Source: DASQMT01 sp963835735 (GTDB lineage: Bacteria; Actinomycetota; Thermoleophilia; Solirubrobacterales; Solirubrobacteraceae). Taken from it: a stretch of DNA of 64,000 nt. Below are positions 1 through 8,203 of the stretch, piece after piece. The stretch lies in assembly GCA_963835735.1 (NCBI GenBank), contig CAWIGP010000007.1, positions 186,001 through 250,000 on the forward strand. The letters are read 5' to 3'. Position 1 is the stretch's first letter. Each line of letters opens with the position of its first letter. Both the position numbers and the translations under genes were made by a program. The notes beneath the pieces were generated by a model that was not told the DNA's origin, made no database searches, and saw only the letters and a list, made by a program, of their open reading frames with translations.

Positions 1-474
1 ATGGCGCTGCTCATGCGCTATTCGCCGCACGTCGCGCTCGTCGACCTGTTCGTCGGGCAGGAATCGGGCGCGGAGATCTGCGAGCGACTGCGCGCCGAGT
101 CCCCGAACACCAACGTGCTGCTGATCTCCGGGGCGGGCCGGATCAGCCCGAACGCCGCGCGCGCCGCGGGCGCGGCGGGCTTCATCTCCAAGGACTGGCC
201 GGCCGCCGACATCGCCGGCGCCGTCCGGATGGTCGGCCTCGGCATGACCGTCTTCCGCCCGCACGAGGCGCCGTCCGGGCCGGTTCTCTCGGAGCGCGAG
301 CGCGAGGTCCTGCACCTGATCGGCTCCGGCGCGACGAACCGCGAGATCGCCGAGCAGCTGTTCCTGTCGCCGCACACGGTCAAGGAGCACACGTCGTCGC
401 TGTACCGCAAGCTGTCGGTGCGCAACCGCGCCGAGGCGGTGCAGAAGGCGCAGCGCTTGGGCTTGATCTTGTAG
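1..474 (+). CDS. LuxR/NarL-family response regulator, 5' end outside window
   Basis: This is the C-terminal 157 residues of a two-component DNA-binding response regulator. The visible part begins inside the receiver domain: the segment ALVDLF near residues 13-18 carries the probable phospho-acceptor aspartate, and the conserved lysine is in FISKDW near residue 64. The LuxR-type helix-turn-helix follows from about residue 95 (LSEREREVL, then TNREIAEQLFLSPHTVKEH). About 50 residues that normally precede the aspartate are missing, so the ATG at base 1 is probably internal and the true start lies upstream. The partner kinase and target genes are not visible. Confidence 0.9.
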   Translation: MALLMRYSPHVALVDLFVGQESGAEICERLRAESPNTNVLLISGAGRISPNAARAAGAAGFISKDWPAADIAGAVRMVGLGMTVFRPHEAPSGPVLSEREREVLHLIGSGATNREIAEQLFLSPHTVKEHTSSLYRKLSVRNRAEAVQKAQRLGLIL

Positions 475-829
475 CCGCCGCTTCAAACTGCGCATTTAGG
501 GAGTGTCGGGTTTGTCCCGTCGGCCGGTTTGGCGGGTTGCGCGTGCGATCGTCGGCGGGTGAGAGGAAAACGTCGAGATTCGCTCGTGTTGCCGAGAGGG
601 CTGAGGGCGCCGATCTCGACGTTCTCCTTGGCCGGCTGGCACGAGCAGTTCCGCGCGCGCACCGCCGCTTACCACCGGAAGCTCGTTCCTTCAATGCCGC
701 AGTTCCCCGAAGTCACCGGCCCGCGCGTCGGACACCCACCCCCCACCACGCGCCGCCGACCCCCCCGGCCGGGGGGTAGATCACCGGTTATTCCCGGAAT
801 CCTGGCGCGCACCTCCAAGGTTGTCCGGC
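475..829. other. Intergenic region before the fab operon
   Basis: About 355 bases without a convincing gene. The open frames here are arginine/proline-rich and have no recognisable domain. The region holds the inverted-repeat element at 567-625 and a run of C and G (about 744-777) just before the fabD start. No clear -35/-10 pair for fabD was found. Confidence 0.6.
567..625. repeat. Inverted repeat with AACGTCGAGAT arms
   Basis: The arm AACGTCGAGAT at 569-579 is matched exactly by ATCTCGACGTT at 613-623, separated by 33 bases. The same core in the same opposed arrangement recurs at 58820-58928. It therefore looks like one copy of a dispersed intergenic repeat rather than a local operator. 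The function is unknown. Confidence 0.65.
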
Positions 830-1684
830 GTGAACTTGGTCACACAAACCGCTCTGCTCTTCCCCGGCCAGGGAAGCCAGACCCCCGACATGCGCGAGCT
901 GGTCGCGCAACGCTGCCCTGAACTGCTCGAGCGTTGCCTCGAGCTGGTAGGTGAGGATCCCTTCGCGCGCGTGGAGGAGAGCACCCGCTTCCAGCAGCCC
1001 GCGATCTTCTGCGCTTCGATCGCCGGCTGGCGCGGGCTCCCCGACGACATCACGCCCGGCGCCGCCGCCGGCCACTCGCTCGGCGAGCTGGCCGCGCTCG
1101 CCGCGGCCGGCGTGCTCAGCGTCGACGACGCGCTCGAGCTCGTCGTCCTGCGCGGCCGCCTGATGGCCGAGGCCGACGCGACCGGCTCGATGATCGCGCT
1201 GGTCGGCGCCGACGCGGACGAGGCCGCGCAGGTGGCCGACGCCGCCGGCCTGACCGTCGCGAACGACAACGCGCCCGGTCAGATCGTGCTCGCGGGGGAC
1301 AGGGCGAGCTTCGACCGCGCCGAGGAGGTCGCCGGCGCGCTCGGCAAGCGCACGATCCGGCTCCCGGTCGCCGGAGCGTTCCACTCGCCCTCGATGGCGC
1401 CGGCGGTCGCGCCGTTCCGCGCCGCGCTGGACGAGGCGGAGTTCGCCGAGCCCGCGTTCACGGTCTTCTCCTGCGCCACGGCCAAGCCCTTCACGGACCC
1501 GCGGGACGAGCTCGCTCGCGCGCTGATCCGCCCGGTCCGCTGGCGCGAGACCTTCACCGCCATGCACGAAGCAGGCGCCACGCGCTTCATCGAGGTCGGC
1601 CCCGGAAAGGTGCTGGCCAGGCTCGCCAAGCGGATCGTCCCGGGCACCAAGGTCGAGACGCCGGAGCCCGCCGTTCATGCCTGA
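830..1684 (+). CDS. fabD: Malonyl-CoA:ACP transacylase
   Basis: It loads malonyl groups onto acyl carrier protein for type II fatty acid synthesis in the cytoplasm. The 284-residue protein opens with the family signature LLFPGQGSQ and carries the nucleophile elbow GHSLGE (Ser about 83) and a downstream AFHSPSM histidine. The frame is open to a TTG at 821, but AAGG at 817-820 abuts that codon. The GTG at 830 is nine bases after it, so 830 is preferred. The stop overlaps the fabH start by eight bases. This is the first gene of the fab operon. Confidence 0.95.
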   Translation: MNLVTQTALLFPGQGSQTPDMRELVAQRCPELLERCLELVGEDPFARVEESTRFQQPAIFCASIAGWRGLPDDITPGAAAGHSLGELAALAAAGVLSVDDALELVVLRGRLMAEADATGSMIALVGADADEAAQVADAAGLTVANDNAPGQIVLAGDRASFDRAEEVAGALGKRTIRLPVAGAFHSPSMAPAVAPFRAALDEAEFAEPAFTVFSCATAKPFTDPRDELARALIRPVRWRETFTAMHEAGATRFIEVGPGKVLARLAKRIVPGTKVETPEPAVHA

Positions 1685-2669
1685 GACCGCGCTCGAACGA
1701 AAGCCGCTGAACGGACGCATGGCACCCGCCCGCACCGCCCGCGTCGTCGGCCTCGGCCACAAGCTCCCTGACCGCGTTGTCCCGAACGGCCCGATCGCCG
1801 AGCGCATCGGCGTCGATGCCGAGTGGATCGTTCGCCGCACGGGTATCCGCGAGCGCCGCTACGCCGGGCCCGACGAGCGCACCGCGGACCTCGCGCTCGC
1901 CGCCGCCCGCCGCGCGCTCACCGACGCCGGCCTGAAGGCGAGCGACATCGACCTCGTTCTCGTCGCGACGATGACGCCGGACGAGCTGACGCCGAACACC
2001 GCCCCGCTCGTCGCCGACGCGCTCGGCCTCAAGGTCGGGGCGCTCGACATCGGCTCCGCCTGCACCGGCTGGCTGTCGGCGCTGAGCATGGCCGCCGGCC
2101 AGGTCGAGACCGGCCGCTCCGAGCGCGTGCTGGTGATCGGCGCCGAGATCCTGTCGCGGATCACCGACCCCGACGACAAGCGCACCGCCTCGCTGTTCGG
2201 CGACGGCGCCGGCGCCGTCGTCCTGAGCGCCGAGGGCGAGGGCGCGGTCGGCCCGGTCGTGCTCGCCTCGGACGGCAGCATGGGCGAGACGATCATCGCC
2301 AACCACGAGGACCGCCTCCTGATCATGGACGGCCACACCACGTTCAACATGGCCGTCAAGGTGCTGGTCGAGTCCACGCATCAGGCGCTCGACAGCGCCG
2401 GCGTCGCGCTCGACGACATCGACCTGTTCATCTACCACCAGGCGAACGGACGCATCCTCAAGGCCGTCTCGGAGCGGCTCGAGCTGCCGGCCGAGCGCGT
2501 CGCCGACTACGTGGGCGAAACCGGCAACACGTCGGCCGCGTCGATCCCGCTCACGCTCAGCCTGCTGCGCGAGGACGGCCGCCTGCGCTCCGGGCAGCGG
2601 CTGCTGCTGTCCGCGGTCGGCGCCGGCTTCACGTGGGGCGCGGGCGTCGTCGACTGGGGGGTGCGGTGA
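1677..2669 (+). CDS. fabH: 3-oxoacyl-ACP synthase III
   Basis: It condenses a starter acyl-CoA with malonyl-ACP to begin fatty acid chains. The 330-residue protein shows the complete thiolase-fold triad: Cys129 in SACTGW, His254 in FIYHQAN and Asn284 in GETGNTSAASIP. An internal ATG at 1719 would remove a 14-residue basic leader and is a plausible alternative start. The gene overlaps fabD by eight bases and its stop overlaps the fabG GTG, which indicates translational coupling along the operon. Confidence 0.96.
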   Translation: MPETALERKPLNGRMAPARTARVVGLGHKLPDRVVPNGPIAERIGVDAEWIVRRTGIRERRYAGPDERTADLALAAARRALTDAGLKASDIDLVLVATMTPDELTPNTAPLVADALGLKVGALDIGSACTGWLSALSMAAGQVETGRSERVLVIGAEILSRITDPDDKRTASLFGDGAGAVVLSAEGEGAVGPVVLASDGSMGETIIANHEDRLLIMDGHTTFNMAVKVLVESTHQALDSAGVALDDIDLFIYHQANGRILKAVSERLELPAERVADYVGETGNTSAASIPLTLSLLREDGRLRSGQRLLLSAVGAGFTWGAGVVDWGVR

Positions 2670-3400
2670 GCCGCCCCGACCACGCAGTCGCGCTCGTCAC
2701 CGGCGCGTCCAAGGGAATCGGCGCCGCGATCGCGAAGGCGCTCGCCGCCGACGGCTGGCACGTCGCGGTCAACTACCGTTCCGACGAAGCTGGGGCGAAC
2801 GCCACCGTGAAGGCGATCACCGACGCCGGCGGCACCGCTGCAGTGCTCCGCGGCGACATCACCAATGGTGCGCCCGACCAGCTCTTCGACAAGGCCGAGG
2901 AGGCGCTCGGCGGCCCGGTGCTCGCGCTCGTCAACAACGCCGGCGTGCGCGCCGACAACCTCGCGATCCAGATCGAGGACGAAGACTGGGACGCCGTCCT
3001 CGACACCAACCTCTCGGCGGCCTTCCGGCTCACGAAGCGATCGCTCAAGCCGATGCTCAGGGCGCGCTACGGCCGGATCGTCAACGTCGCGTCGGTCGTC
3101 GGCCCGCGCGCGAACGCCGGCCAGGCGAACTACGCGGCCGCGAAGGCCGGCCTGATCGGGATGACGAAGACGATCTCGCACGAGGTCGCCCGCCGCGGGA
3201 TCACGGTCAACGCCGTGGCCCCGGGCTACATCGAGACCGACATGACCAAGGACCTGCTGGTCGACATCGTCAAGAGCGTCCCCGCGCGTCGCGCGGGGCA
3301 GCCGGAGGAGGTCGCCGCCGCCGTGCGCTTCCTCGCCTCCGACGACGCCGCGTACGTGACCGGAACGACCCTGTTCGTCGACGGCGGCATTTCCGCCTGA
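2666..3400 (+). CDS. fabG: 3-oxoacyl-ACP reductase
   Basis: An NADPH-dependent short-chain dehydrogenase that performs the first reduction of each elongation cycle. The 244-residue protein has the cofactor loop TGASKGIG (residues 12-19), the NNAG motif (90-93), catalytic Ser143, the YxxxK pair Tyr156/Lys160 and a C-terminal FVDGG. GTG at 2666 overlaps the fabH stop in a GTGA arrangement. FabG-like SDRs have many roles, but the position between fabH and acpP supports the fatty acid assignment. Confidence 0.95.
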   Translation: MSRPDHAVALVTGASKGIGAAIAKALAADGWHVAVNYRSDEAGANATVKAITDAGGTAAVLRGDITNGAPDQLFDKAEEALGGPVLALVNNAGVRADNLAIQIEDEDWDAVLDTNLSAAFRLTKRSLKPMLRARYGRIVNVASVVGPRANAGQANYAAAKAGLIGMTKTISHEVARRGITVNAVAPGYIETDMTKDLLVDIVKSVPARRAGQPEEVAAAVRFLASDDAAYVTGTTLFVDGGISA

Positions 3401-3424
3401 ACCAACCAAAGGAGAAACCAACAC

Positions 3425-3673
3425 ATGGCCACCACCGTCACGCCTGAAGCTGTCGAGAAGGTCGTCTTCGACGCCCTGCCGCAGTTCGGCGCCGACCCGA
3501 GCGAGATCAGCCGCGAGGCCACGTTCGAGGAGCTCGACGTCGACTCGCTCGACCTCGCCGAGCTGTCGCAGATCATCGAGGACGAGTTCGGCGTCCAGCT
3601 CAAGGGCGACGACGTCGGCAAGATCAAGACCGTCGGCGACGCCGTCGAGCTGGTGGTGAGCCGCGCAGGATGA
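3425..3673 (+). CDS. acpP: Acyl carrier protein
   Basis: A small acidic carrier that tethers growing acyl chains on a 4'-phosphopantetheine arm. The 82-residue sequence has the DSLD attachment motif with Ser41 and the usual four-helix pattern. A strong AAAGGAG ribosome binding site lies before the ATG. That is unusual in this operon, where other junctions overlap, and it fits the need for a high level of carrier. The last four bases overlap the fabF ATG. Confidence 0.97.
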   Translation: MATTVTPEAVEKVVFDALPQFGADPSEISREATFEELDVDSLDLAELSQIIEDEFGVQLKGDDVGKIKTVGDAVELVVSRAG

Positions 3674-4869
3674 AGCCCGAGGTCGTCGTCACCGGCATCG
3701 GCGCCGTCACCCCGCTGGGTGTCGGCGCGCGCACGCTGCACGAGCGCTGGACCGCCGGCACGTCCGGGATCCAGGACGGCGAGGGCGCGTGCACGGAGTT
3801 CGAGCCCACCGAGTACCTGTCCGTCAAGGAGGTGCGCCGGGCCGATCGCTTCACCCAGTTCGCCCTCGTCTCCTCGGATGAGGCGCTGAAGGAGGCCGGC
3901 TGGGACGGCGATCTGCCCTACGACCCGGCGCGGATCGGGTCGATCATCGGCACCGGCATCGGCGGGATCGGAACGCTGACCCACAACCACCAGGTGCTGC
4001 TGGAGCAGGGGCCCGGCAAGGTCTCGCCGCTCTCGATCCCGCTGATGATGGGGAACGCAGGCGCGGGCGCCGTGTCGATGCGCCACAAGCTCCGCGGGCC
4101 GTCGTTCGCCACGCTGTCGGCCTGTGCCGGCGGCGCGCACGCGATCGGCGAGTCGGCCAAGCTGATCCAGTCCGGCGGCGCCGACGCGGTCGTGACCGGC
4201 GGCTCCGAGGCGGGCCTCGTGCCGCTCGCGCGGGCCGCGTTCGCCGCGCTCGACGCGCTGTCCGAGCTCGGCATCAGCCGCCCGTTCGACGTCCGCCGCG
4301 ACGGCTTCGTGATGGGCGAGGGCGCCGCTGTGCTGGTGCTCGAGGACGCCGACAAGGCGCGCGAGCGCGGGGCGAACATCCTCGCCTACGTGCGCGGCTA
4401 CGGCGCCACCTCCGATGCCTACCACCTGACCGCACCCGACAAGGAGGGCGCCGGCGCTGCCGACGCGATGCGCGTCGCGCTCGCCGACGCCGAGCTGACC
4501 ACCGACGACGTCGTGTACATCAACGCGCACGGCACGTCCACCCCGCTGAACGACCGCGCCGAGACGCTCGCCCTCAAGGCCGTCTTCGGCGACTCGGCCA
4601 AGGACATCCCGGTGTCCTCCACCAAGTCGGCGATCGGGCATCTGCTCGGTGCGGCCGGCGCGGTGGAAGCCGTCGCGACCATCCTCGCCCTGCGCGACCG
4701 GATCGCGCCCCCGACGCTCGGGCACGAGGAGCCCGAGGAAGGCCTGGACCTGGACTACGTGCCGGGCAAGGCCCGCCCCCTGGACATCGACGGCAAGCCC
4801 GCTGTCGGCCTCTCGAACGCCTTCGGCTTCGGCGGCCACAACGCGGTGCTGTGCCTGGAGGCCGCATGA
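3670..4869 (+). CDS. fabF: 3-oxoacyl-ACP synthase II
   Basis: The elongating condensing enzyme, which joins malonyl-ACP to acyl-ACP. The 399-residue protein carries Cys152 in the nucleophile motif SACAGG, then HGTST and SAIGHLLGA, which supply the two active-site histidines, and a C-terminal NAFGFGGHN. The ATG overlaps the end of acpP and the TGA overlaps the following ATG (ATGA), so the three genes are translationally coupled. FabB-type activity cannot be excluded by sequence alone. Confidence 0.96.
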   Translation: MKPEVVVTGIGAVTPLGVGARTLHERWTAGTSGIQDGEGACTEFEPTEYLSVKEVRRADRFTQFALVSSDEALKEAGWDGDLPYDPARIGSIIGTGIGGIGTLTHNHQVLLEQGPGKVSPLSIPLMMGNAGAGAVSMRHKLRGPSFATLSACAGGAHAIGESAKLIQSGGADAVVTGGSEAGLVPLARAAFAALDALSELGISRPFDVRRDGFVMGEGAAVLVLEDADKARERGANILAYVRGYGATSDAYHLTAPDKEGAGAADAMRVALADAELTTDDVVYINAHGTSTPLNDRAETLALKAVFGDSAKDIPVSSTKSAIGHLLGAAGAVEAVATILALRDRIAPPTLGHEEPEEGLDLDYVPGKARPLDIDGKPAVGLSNAFGFGGHNAVLCLEAA

Positions 4870-6317
4870 CCATCGAGTTCGTTCCCCAGGTAGAGGACAA
4901 GCTCTCGCCGATCGAGCGCCTCGAGGCGCTCTGCGACGACGGGTCGCTCACCCTGATGCGCTCCGACGTCCGCTCCCGCCGCATGGGGGAGAAGGCCCGC
5001 GCGGGCGACGGCGTGTTCGCCGGCGCCGGGCGCGTCGACGGCCGCCCCGTGTTCTGCTACGCCCAGGACCCGTCCTACCTCGGCGGCTCGCTCGGCGAGC
5101 AGCACGCGGATTCGATCGTGCGCGTGCTGCGGCTCGCCGGCCGTGCGGGCGCGCCCGTGATCGGCTTCATCGAGTCCGGTGGCGCCCGCATGCAGGAGGG
5201 CCTCGCGGCGCTCGCCGGGTACGCCCGCATCTTCAAGGAGCATGTCGCGCTGTCCGGGAAGATCCCGCAGATCTCGGTGATCTGCGGCGCGTCGGCCGGC
5301 GGCGGCTCGTACTCGCCGGCGCTGACCGATTTCGTCGTGATGACCGAGCGCGCGAACATGTTCCTCACCGGCCCGGCGGTCGTGAAGGAGGTCATGGGCG
5401 AGGACGTCGGCGCATTCGACCTCGGCGGCCCGAAGGTGCACGACCGCAACGGCGTCGCGCACTTCGTCGCCCGGACCGACTCCGACGCCGCGCTGCTCGT
5501 GCGCGACCTGCTCGACCATCTGCCGTCCTACGCCGGCGGCGCGGTGCCCATGTGGCGCTCGTCGGACCCGCCGGGCTACAACCCGGGCGACCCCGTGCCC
5601 GCGTCCGAGCGCAAGGTCTACGACGTCCGCGACGTCGTCCGCGGCACGGTCGACGGCGGCCGCCTGCTCGAGTGGAGCCCGCGCTGGGCGCGCAACATGG
5701 TGTGCGGCTTCGCGCGACTCGAGGGCAAGCCGGTCGGAATCGTCGCGAACCAGCCGAGGTACCTCGGTGGCGTGCTGGACTCCGACTCGGCGACCAAGGG
5801 CGCGAAGTTCGTGCGCACGTGCAACGCGTTCGGGATCCCGCTGCTGGTGTTCGTCGACACGCCCGGCTTCATGCCCGGCACCAAGCAGGAGAAGGGCGGC
5901 GTGATCCGCCATGGCGCCAAGCTCGTGCACGCGTTCGCCGAGGCGAGCGTGCCGAAGATCACGCTGGTGCTGCGCAAGGCCTTCGGCGGCGCGTTCATCG
6001 CGATGAACTCGCGCGACCTCGGCGCCGACTACGTGTTTGCCTGGCCGCAGGCGACGCTCGGGGTGATGGGAGCCAAGCAGGCCGTCGGGATCGTCAAGCG
6101 GCGCGAGATCGCGGCGGCGGACGACCCCGAGGCGGCGCGCGACGCGTTCGCCGAGGAGTACCGCGACGAGCACCTCACGTCGGCGGTGGCGGCGGCCGAG
6201 GGCTACGTGGACGAGATCGTCCCGCCGGCCGACACGCGCCGGCGGCTGAGCGAGGCGCTGCGCACGATGGAGGCGGTGGCGCAGCCCGTCGCCGGTGTGA
6301 GGAACATCCCCCTCTGA
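4866..6317 (+). CDS. Acyl-CoA carboxylase carboxyltransferase subunit (AccD/PccB type)
   Basis: The carboxyltransferase half of a biotin-dependent acyl-CoA carboxylase. Here it probably makes malonyl-CoA for the neighbouring fab enzymes. The 483-residue protein contains both crotonase-like halves. The first has ESGGARMQEG and GASAGGGSYSP, and the second has DTPGFMPG and KAFGGAFIAMNS, which supply the oxyanion-hole glycines. No biotin carboxylase or carrier subunit is encoded nearby, so its partner lies elsewhere. Propionyl-CoA specificity is possible. The start overlaps the fabF stop and the stop overlaps the fabI start. Confidence 0.9.
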   Translation: MTIEFVPQVEDKLSPIERLEALCDDGSLTLMRSDVRSRRMGEKARAGDGVFAGAGRVDGRPVFCYAQDPSYLGGSLGEQHADSIVRVLRLAGRAGAPVIGFIESGGARMQEGLAALAGYARIFKEHVALSGKIPQISVICGASAGGGSYSPALTDFVVMTERANMFLTGPAVVKEVMGEDVGAFDLGGPKVHDRNGVAHFVARTDSDAALLVRDLLDHLPSYAGGAVPMWRSSDPPGYNPGDPVPASERKVYDVRDVVRGTVDGGRLLEWSPRWARNMVCGFARLEGKPVGIVANQPRYLGGVLDSDSATKGAKFVRTCNAFGIPLLVFVDTPGFMPGTKQEKGGVIRHGAKLVHAFAEASVPKITLVLRKAFGGAFIAMNSRDLGADYVFAWPQATLGVMGAKQAVGIVKRREIAAADDPEAARDAFAEEYRDEHLTSAVAAAEGYVDEIVPPADTRRRLSEALRTMEAVAQPVAGVRNIPL

Positions 6318-7135
6318 TGCTCGCCGGCAAGAAGCTCCTCATCACGGGCGTGATCACCCGTGACTCGATCGCATGGGAGGTCGCGCGGCAGGCGCAGGAG
6401 TTCGGTGCGGAGGTGGTCCTGACGGGCTTCGGCCGCGCCAAGCGCCTGACCGACCGCGCCGCGAAGAACTTGCCGACGCCGCCGGACGTGCTCGAGCTCG
6501 ACGTCAACAAGCCCGACGACCTCGAAGCGGTCGCCGCCGATCTGGCCGGCCGCTGGGGCCGCCTCGACGGCGTCCTGCACGCGATCGCGTTCGCGCCCGA
6601 GGACGCGCTCGGCGGCCGTTTCCTGAGCACGCCGGCGGAGAGTGCGATCACCGCGTTCCAGACCAGCGCGTTCTCGCTCAAGGCGCTCGCCGCGGCGCTC
6701 GCCGACCTCTATCCGGACGAGGGCGCCAGCGTCGTCGGGATGGACTTCGACGCGACGGTCGCGTGGCCCGTATACGACTGGATGGGTGTAGCGAAAGCGG
6801 CGCTGGAGGCGACATCGCGCTACCTCGCGCGCGACCTCGGCCCGCGCGGCGTGCGCGTGAACCTCGTCAGCGCCGGTCCGCTCGGCACGATCGCCGCGCG
6901 CGGCATCCCCGGCTTCGCGCAGCTCGCGACGGCCTGGGAGCGGCAGGCGCCGCTCGGCTGGGACACCGAGGACTCCGGCCCGGTCGCCGGCGCCGTCTGC
7001 TTCCTGCTCTCGGACCACGCACGCGCGATCACCGGTGAGATCCTGCACGTCGACGGCGGCTTCCACGCGATGGGCACGCCGCTCGAGGGCATGGACGGGA
7101 CCGCCGAGCGGCCGCTCGAGGGGGTGGAGGCGTGA
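6317..7135 (+). CDS. fabI: Enoyl-ACP reductase, InhA-like
   Basis: It performs the final reduction of the elongation cycle using NADH. The 272-residue SDR has the modified cofactor loop TGVITRDSIAW in place of TGxxxGxG, and the FabI catalytic pair Tyr153-x6-Lys160 (YDWMGVAK). The stretches GMDFDATVAWPVYDWM and NLVSAGP resemble mycobacterial InhA. The C-terminus is extended by about 20 residues after the usual DGG ending. ATG at 6317 overlaps the preceding TGA, and the stop overlaps the next GTG. Confidence 0.93.
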   Translation: MLAGKKLLITGVITRDSIAWEVARQAQEFGAEVVLTGFGRAKRLTDRAAKNLPTPPDVLELDVNKPDDLEAVAADLAGRWGRLDGVLHAIAFAPEDALGGRFLSTPAESAITAFQTSAFSLKALAAALADLYPDEGASVVGMDFDATVAWPVYDWMGVAKAALEATSRYLARDLGPRGVRVNLVSAGPLGTIAARGIPGFAQLATAWERQAPLGWDTEDSGPVAGAVCFLLSDHARAITGEILHVDGGFHAMGTPLEGMDGTAERPLEGVEA

Positions 7136-8175
7136 TCCTCCTCACCGGCGCGACCGGCTTCCTCGGCATGGAGGTGCTCGCGCGGCTGCTCGAGCGCACC
7201 GATCGCAAGGTGCTCTGCCTCGTCCGCGCGCCCGACGATGCAGCGGCGGAACTGCGGCTCGACGGGGTGCTCACCACGCTCTACAGCGATCCGTCGCCGC
7301 ATCGCTCCCGCGTGCGCGCGCTGCGCGGCGACCTGACCAGCGGACTGCCCGAGCTGGACGAGCCGGTCGATGTCGTCTGCCACTGCGCGGCCTCGATCGC
7401 GTTCGACCTCCCGCTCGGGCAGGCGCGCGAGATCAACGTCGAGGGCACCCGCGCGATGCTGGCGCTCGCACGCGCCGCCGGCGCGCGCCGCTTCGTGCAC
7501 GTCTCCACCGCCTACGTCGCCGGCACCCACGCCGGCACGTTCGGCGAGGACATGCTCGGCACCGAGTACCGCAACACGTACGAGCAGACCAAGTGCGAGG
7601 CCGAGCGGCTGTTCGCCGGCGTCGACGACTTCGAGGTCGCGATCGCGCGGCCGAGCATCGTGATGGGCGAGTCCGGCACCGGCTGGACGCCGGCGTTCAA
7701 CGTCCTCTACTGGCCGCTGCGCGCGTTCGCCCGCGGCCTGTTCTCGCAGGTGCCGGCCAAGCCGGACGGGCGCGTCGACGTCGTCCCGGTCGACTACGTC
7801 GCCGACGGCATCTTCAACCTGATCGGGTCGGACGTGACCGGTACGTTCAACCTCGTCAGCGGCGCCGACGCCTCCACCTGCGACGAGCTGGCCGAGCTCG
7901 CGTGCGCCCACTTCGGCCGCCCGAAGCCGCCGTTCGTCGGCACGGGCGCGTTCGGCGATGCGGCGGCCGACGACCACGGCGCGGTCTACCTGCCGTATTT
8001 CGACATGGAGGTCGTGTTCGACGACGCGAACGCGCGCGAGCGGCTCGGCCTGCAGGCGCCGCCCATGCGCGACTACTTCGACACGCTGATGGACTACGCC
8101 GACCTCGCCAAGTGGGGCAAGCGCGGCATGTCGCGCGAGGAGGCGGCCAAGCGGGTGGAGGCAACCGCCGCGTAA
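7132..8175 (+). CDS. Extended SDR, fatty acyl reductase/epimerase-like (NAD_binding_4)
   Basis: A 347-residue extended short-chain dehydrogenase with the N-terminal nucleotide motif LTGATGFLG, VSTAYVAG and the catalytic pair in YEQTK. The family includes fatty acyl-CoA reductases, thioester reductase domains and sugar-nucleotide epimerases. The segment around STAYVAGTHAG and the YxxxK context resemble the male-sterility/thioester reductase branch. It is the last gene of the fab operon, starting at a GTG that overlaps the fabI stop. A role in acyl-ACP or acyl-CoA reduction is plausible but unproven. Confidence 0.75.
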   Translation: MILLTGATGFLGMEVLARLLERTDRKVLCLVRAPDDAAAELRLDGVLTTLYSDPSPHRSRVRALRGDLTSGLPELDEPVDVVCHCAASIAFDLPLGQAREINVEGTRAMLALARAAGARRFVHVSTAYVAGTHAGTFGEDMLGTEYRNTYEQTKCEAERLFAGVDDFEVAIARPSIVMGESGTGWTPAFNVLYWPLRAFARGLFSQVPAKPDGRVDVVPVDYVADGIFNLIGSDVTGTFNLVSGADASTCDELAELACAHFGRPKPPFVGTGAFGDAAADDHGAVYLPYFDMEVVFDDANARERLGLQAPPMRDYFDTLMDYADLAKWGKRGMSREEAAKRVEATAA

Positions 8176-8203
8176 CACCCCGTGCGCGAGGCGCTCGTCA
8201 CGC

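Noticed and set aside
1823..2665. Upstream part of the frame that contains fabG, as an extended fabG
   Set aside because: It is an out-of-phase Arg/Pro-rich reading of fabH. The conserved SDR sequence starts at the GTG overlapping the fabH stop.
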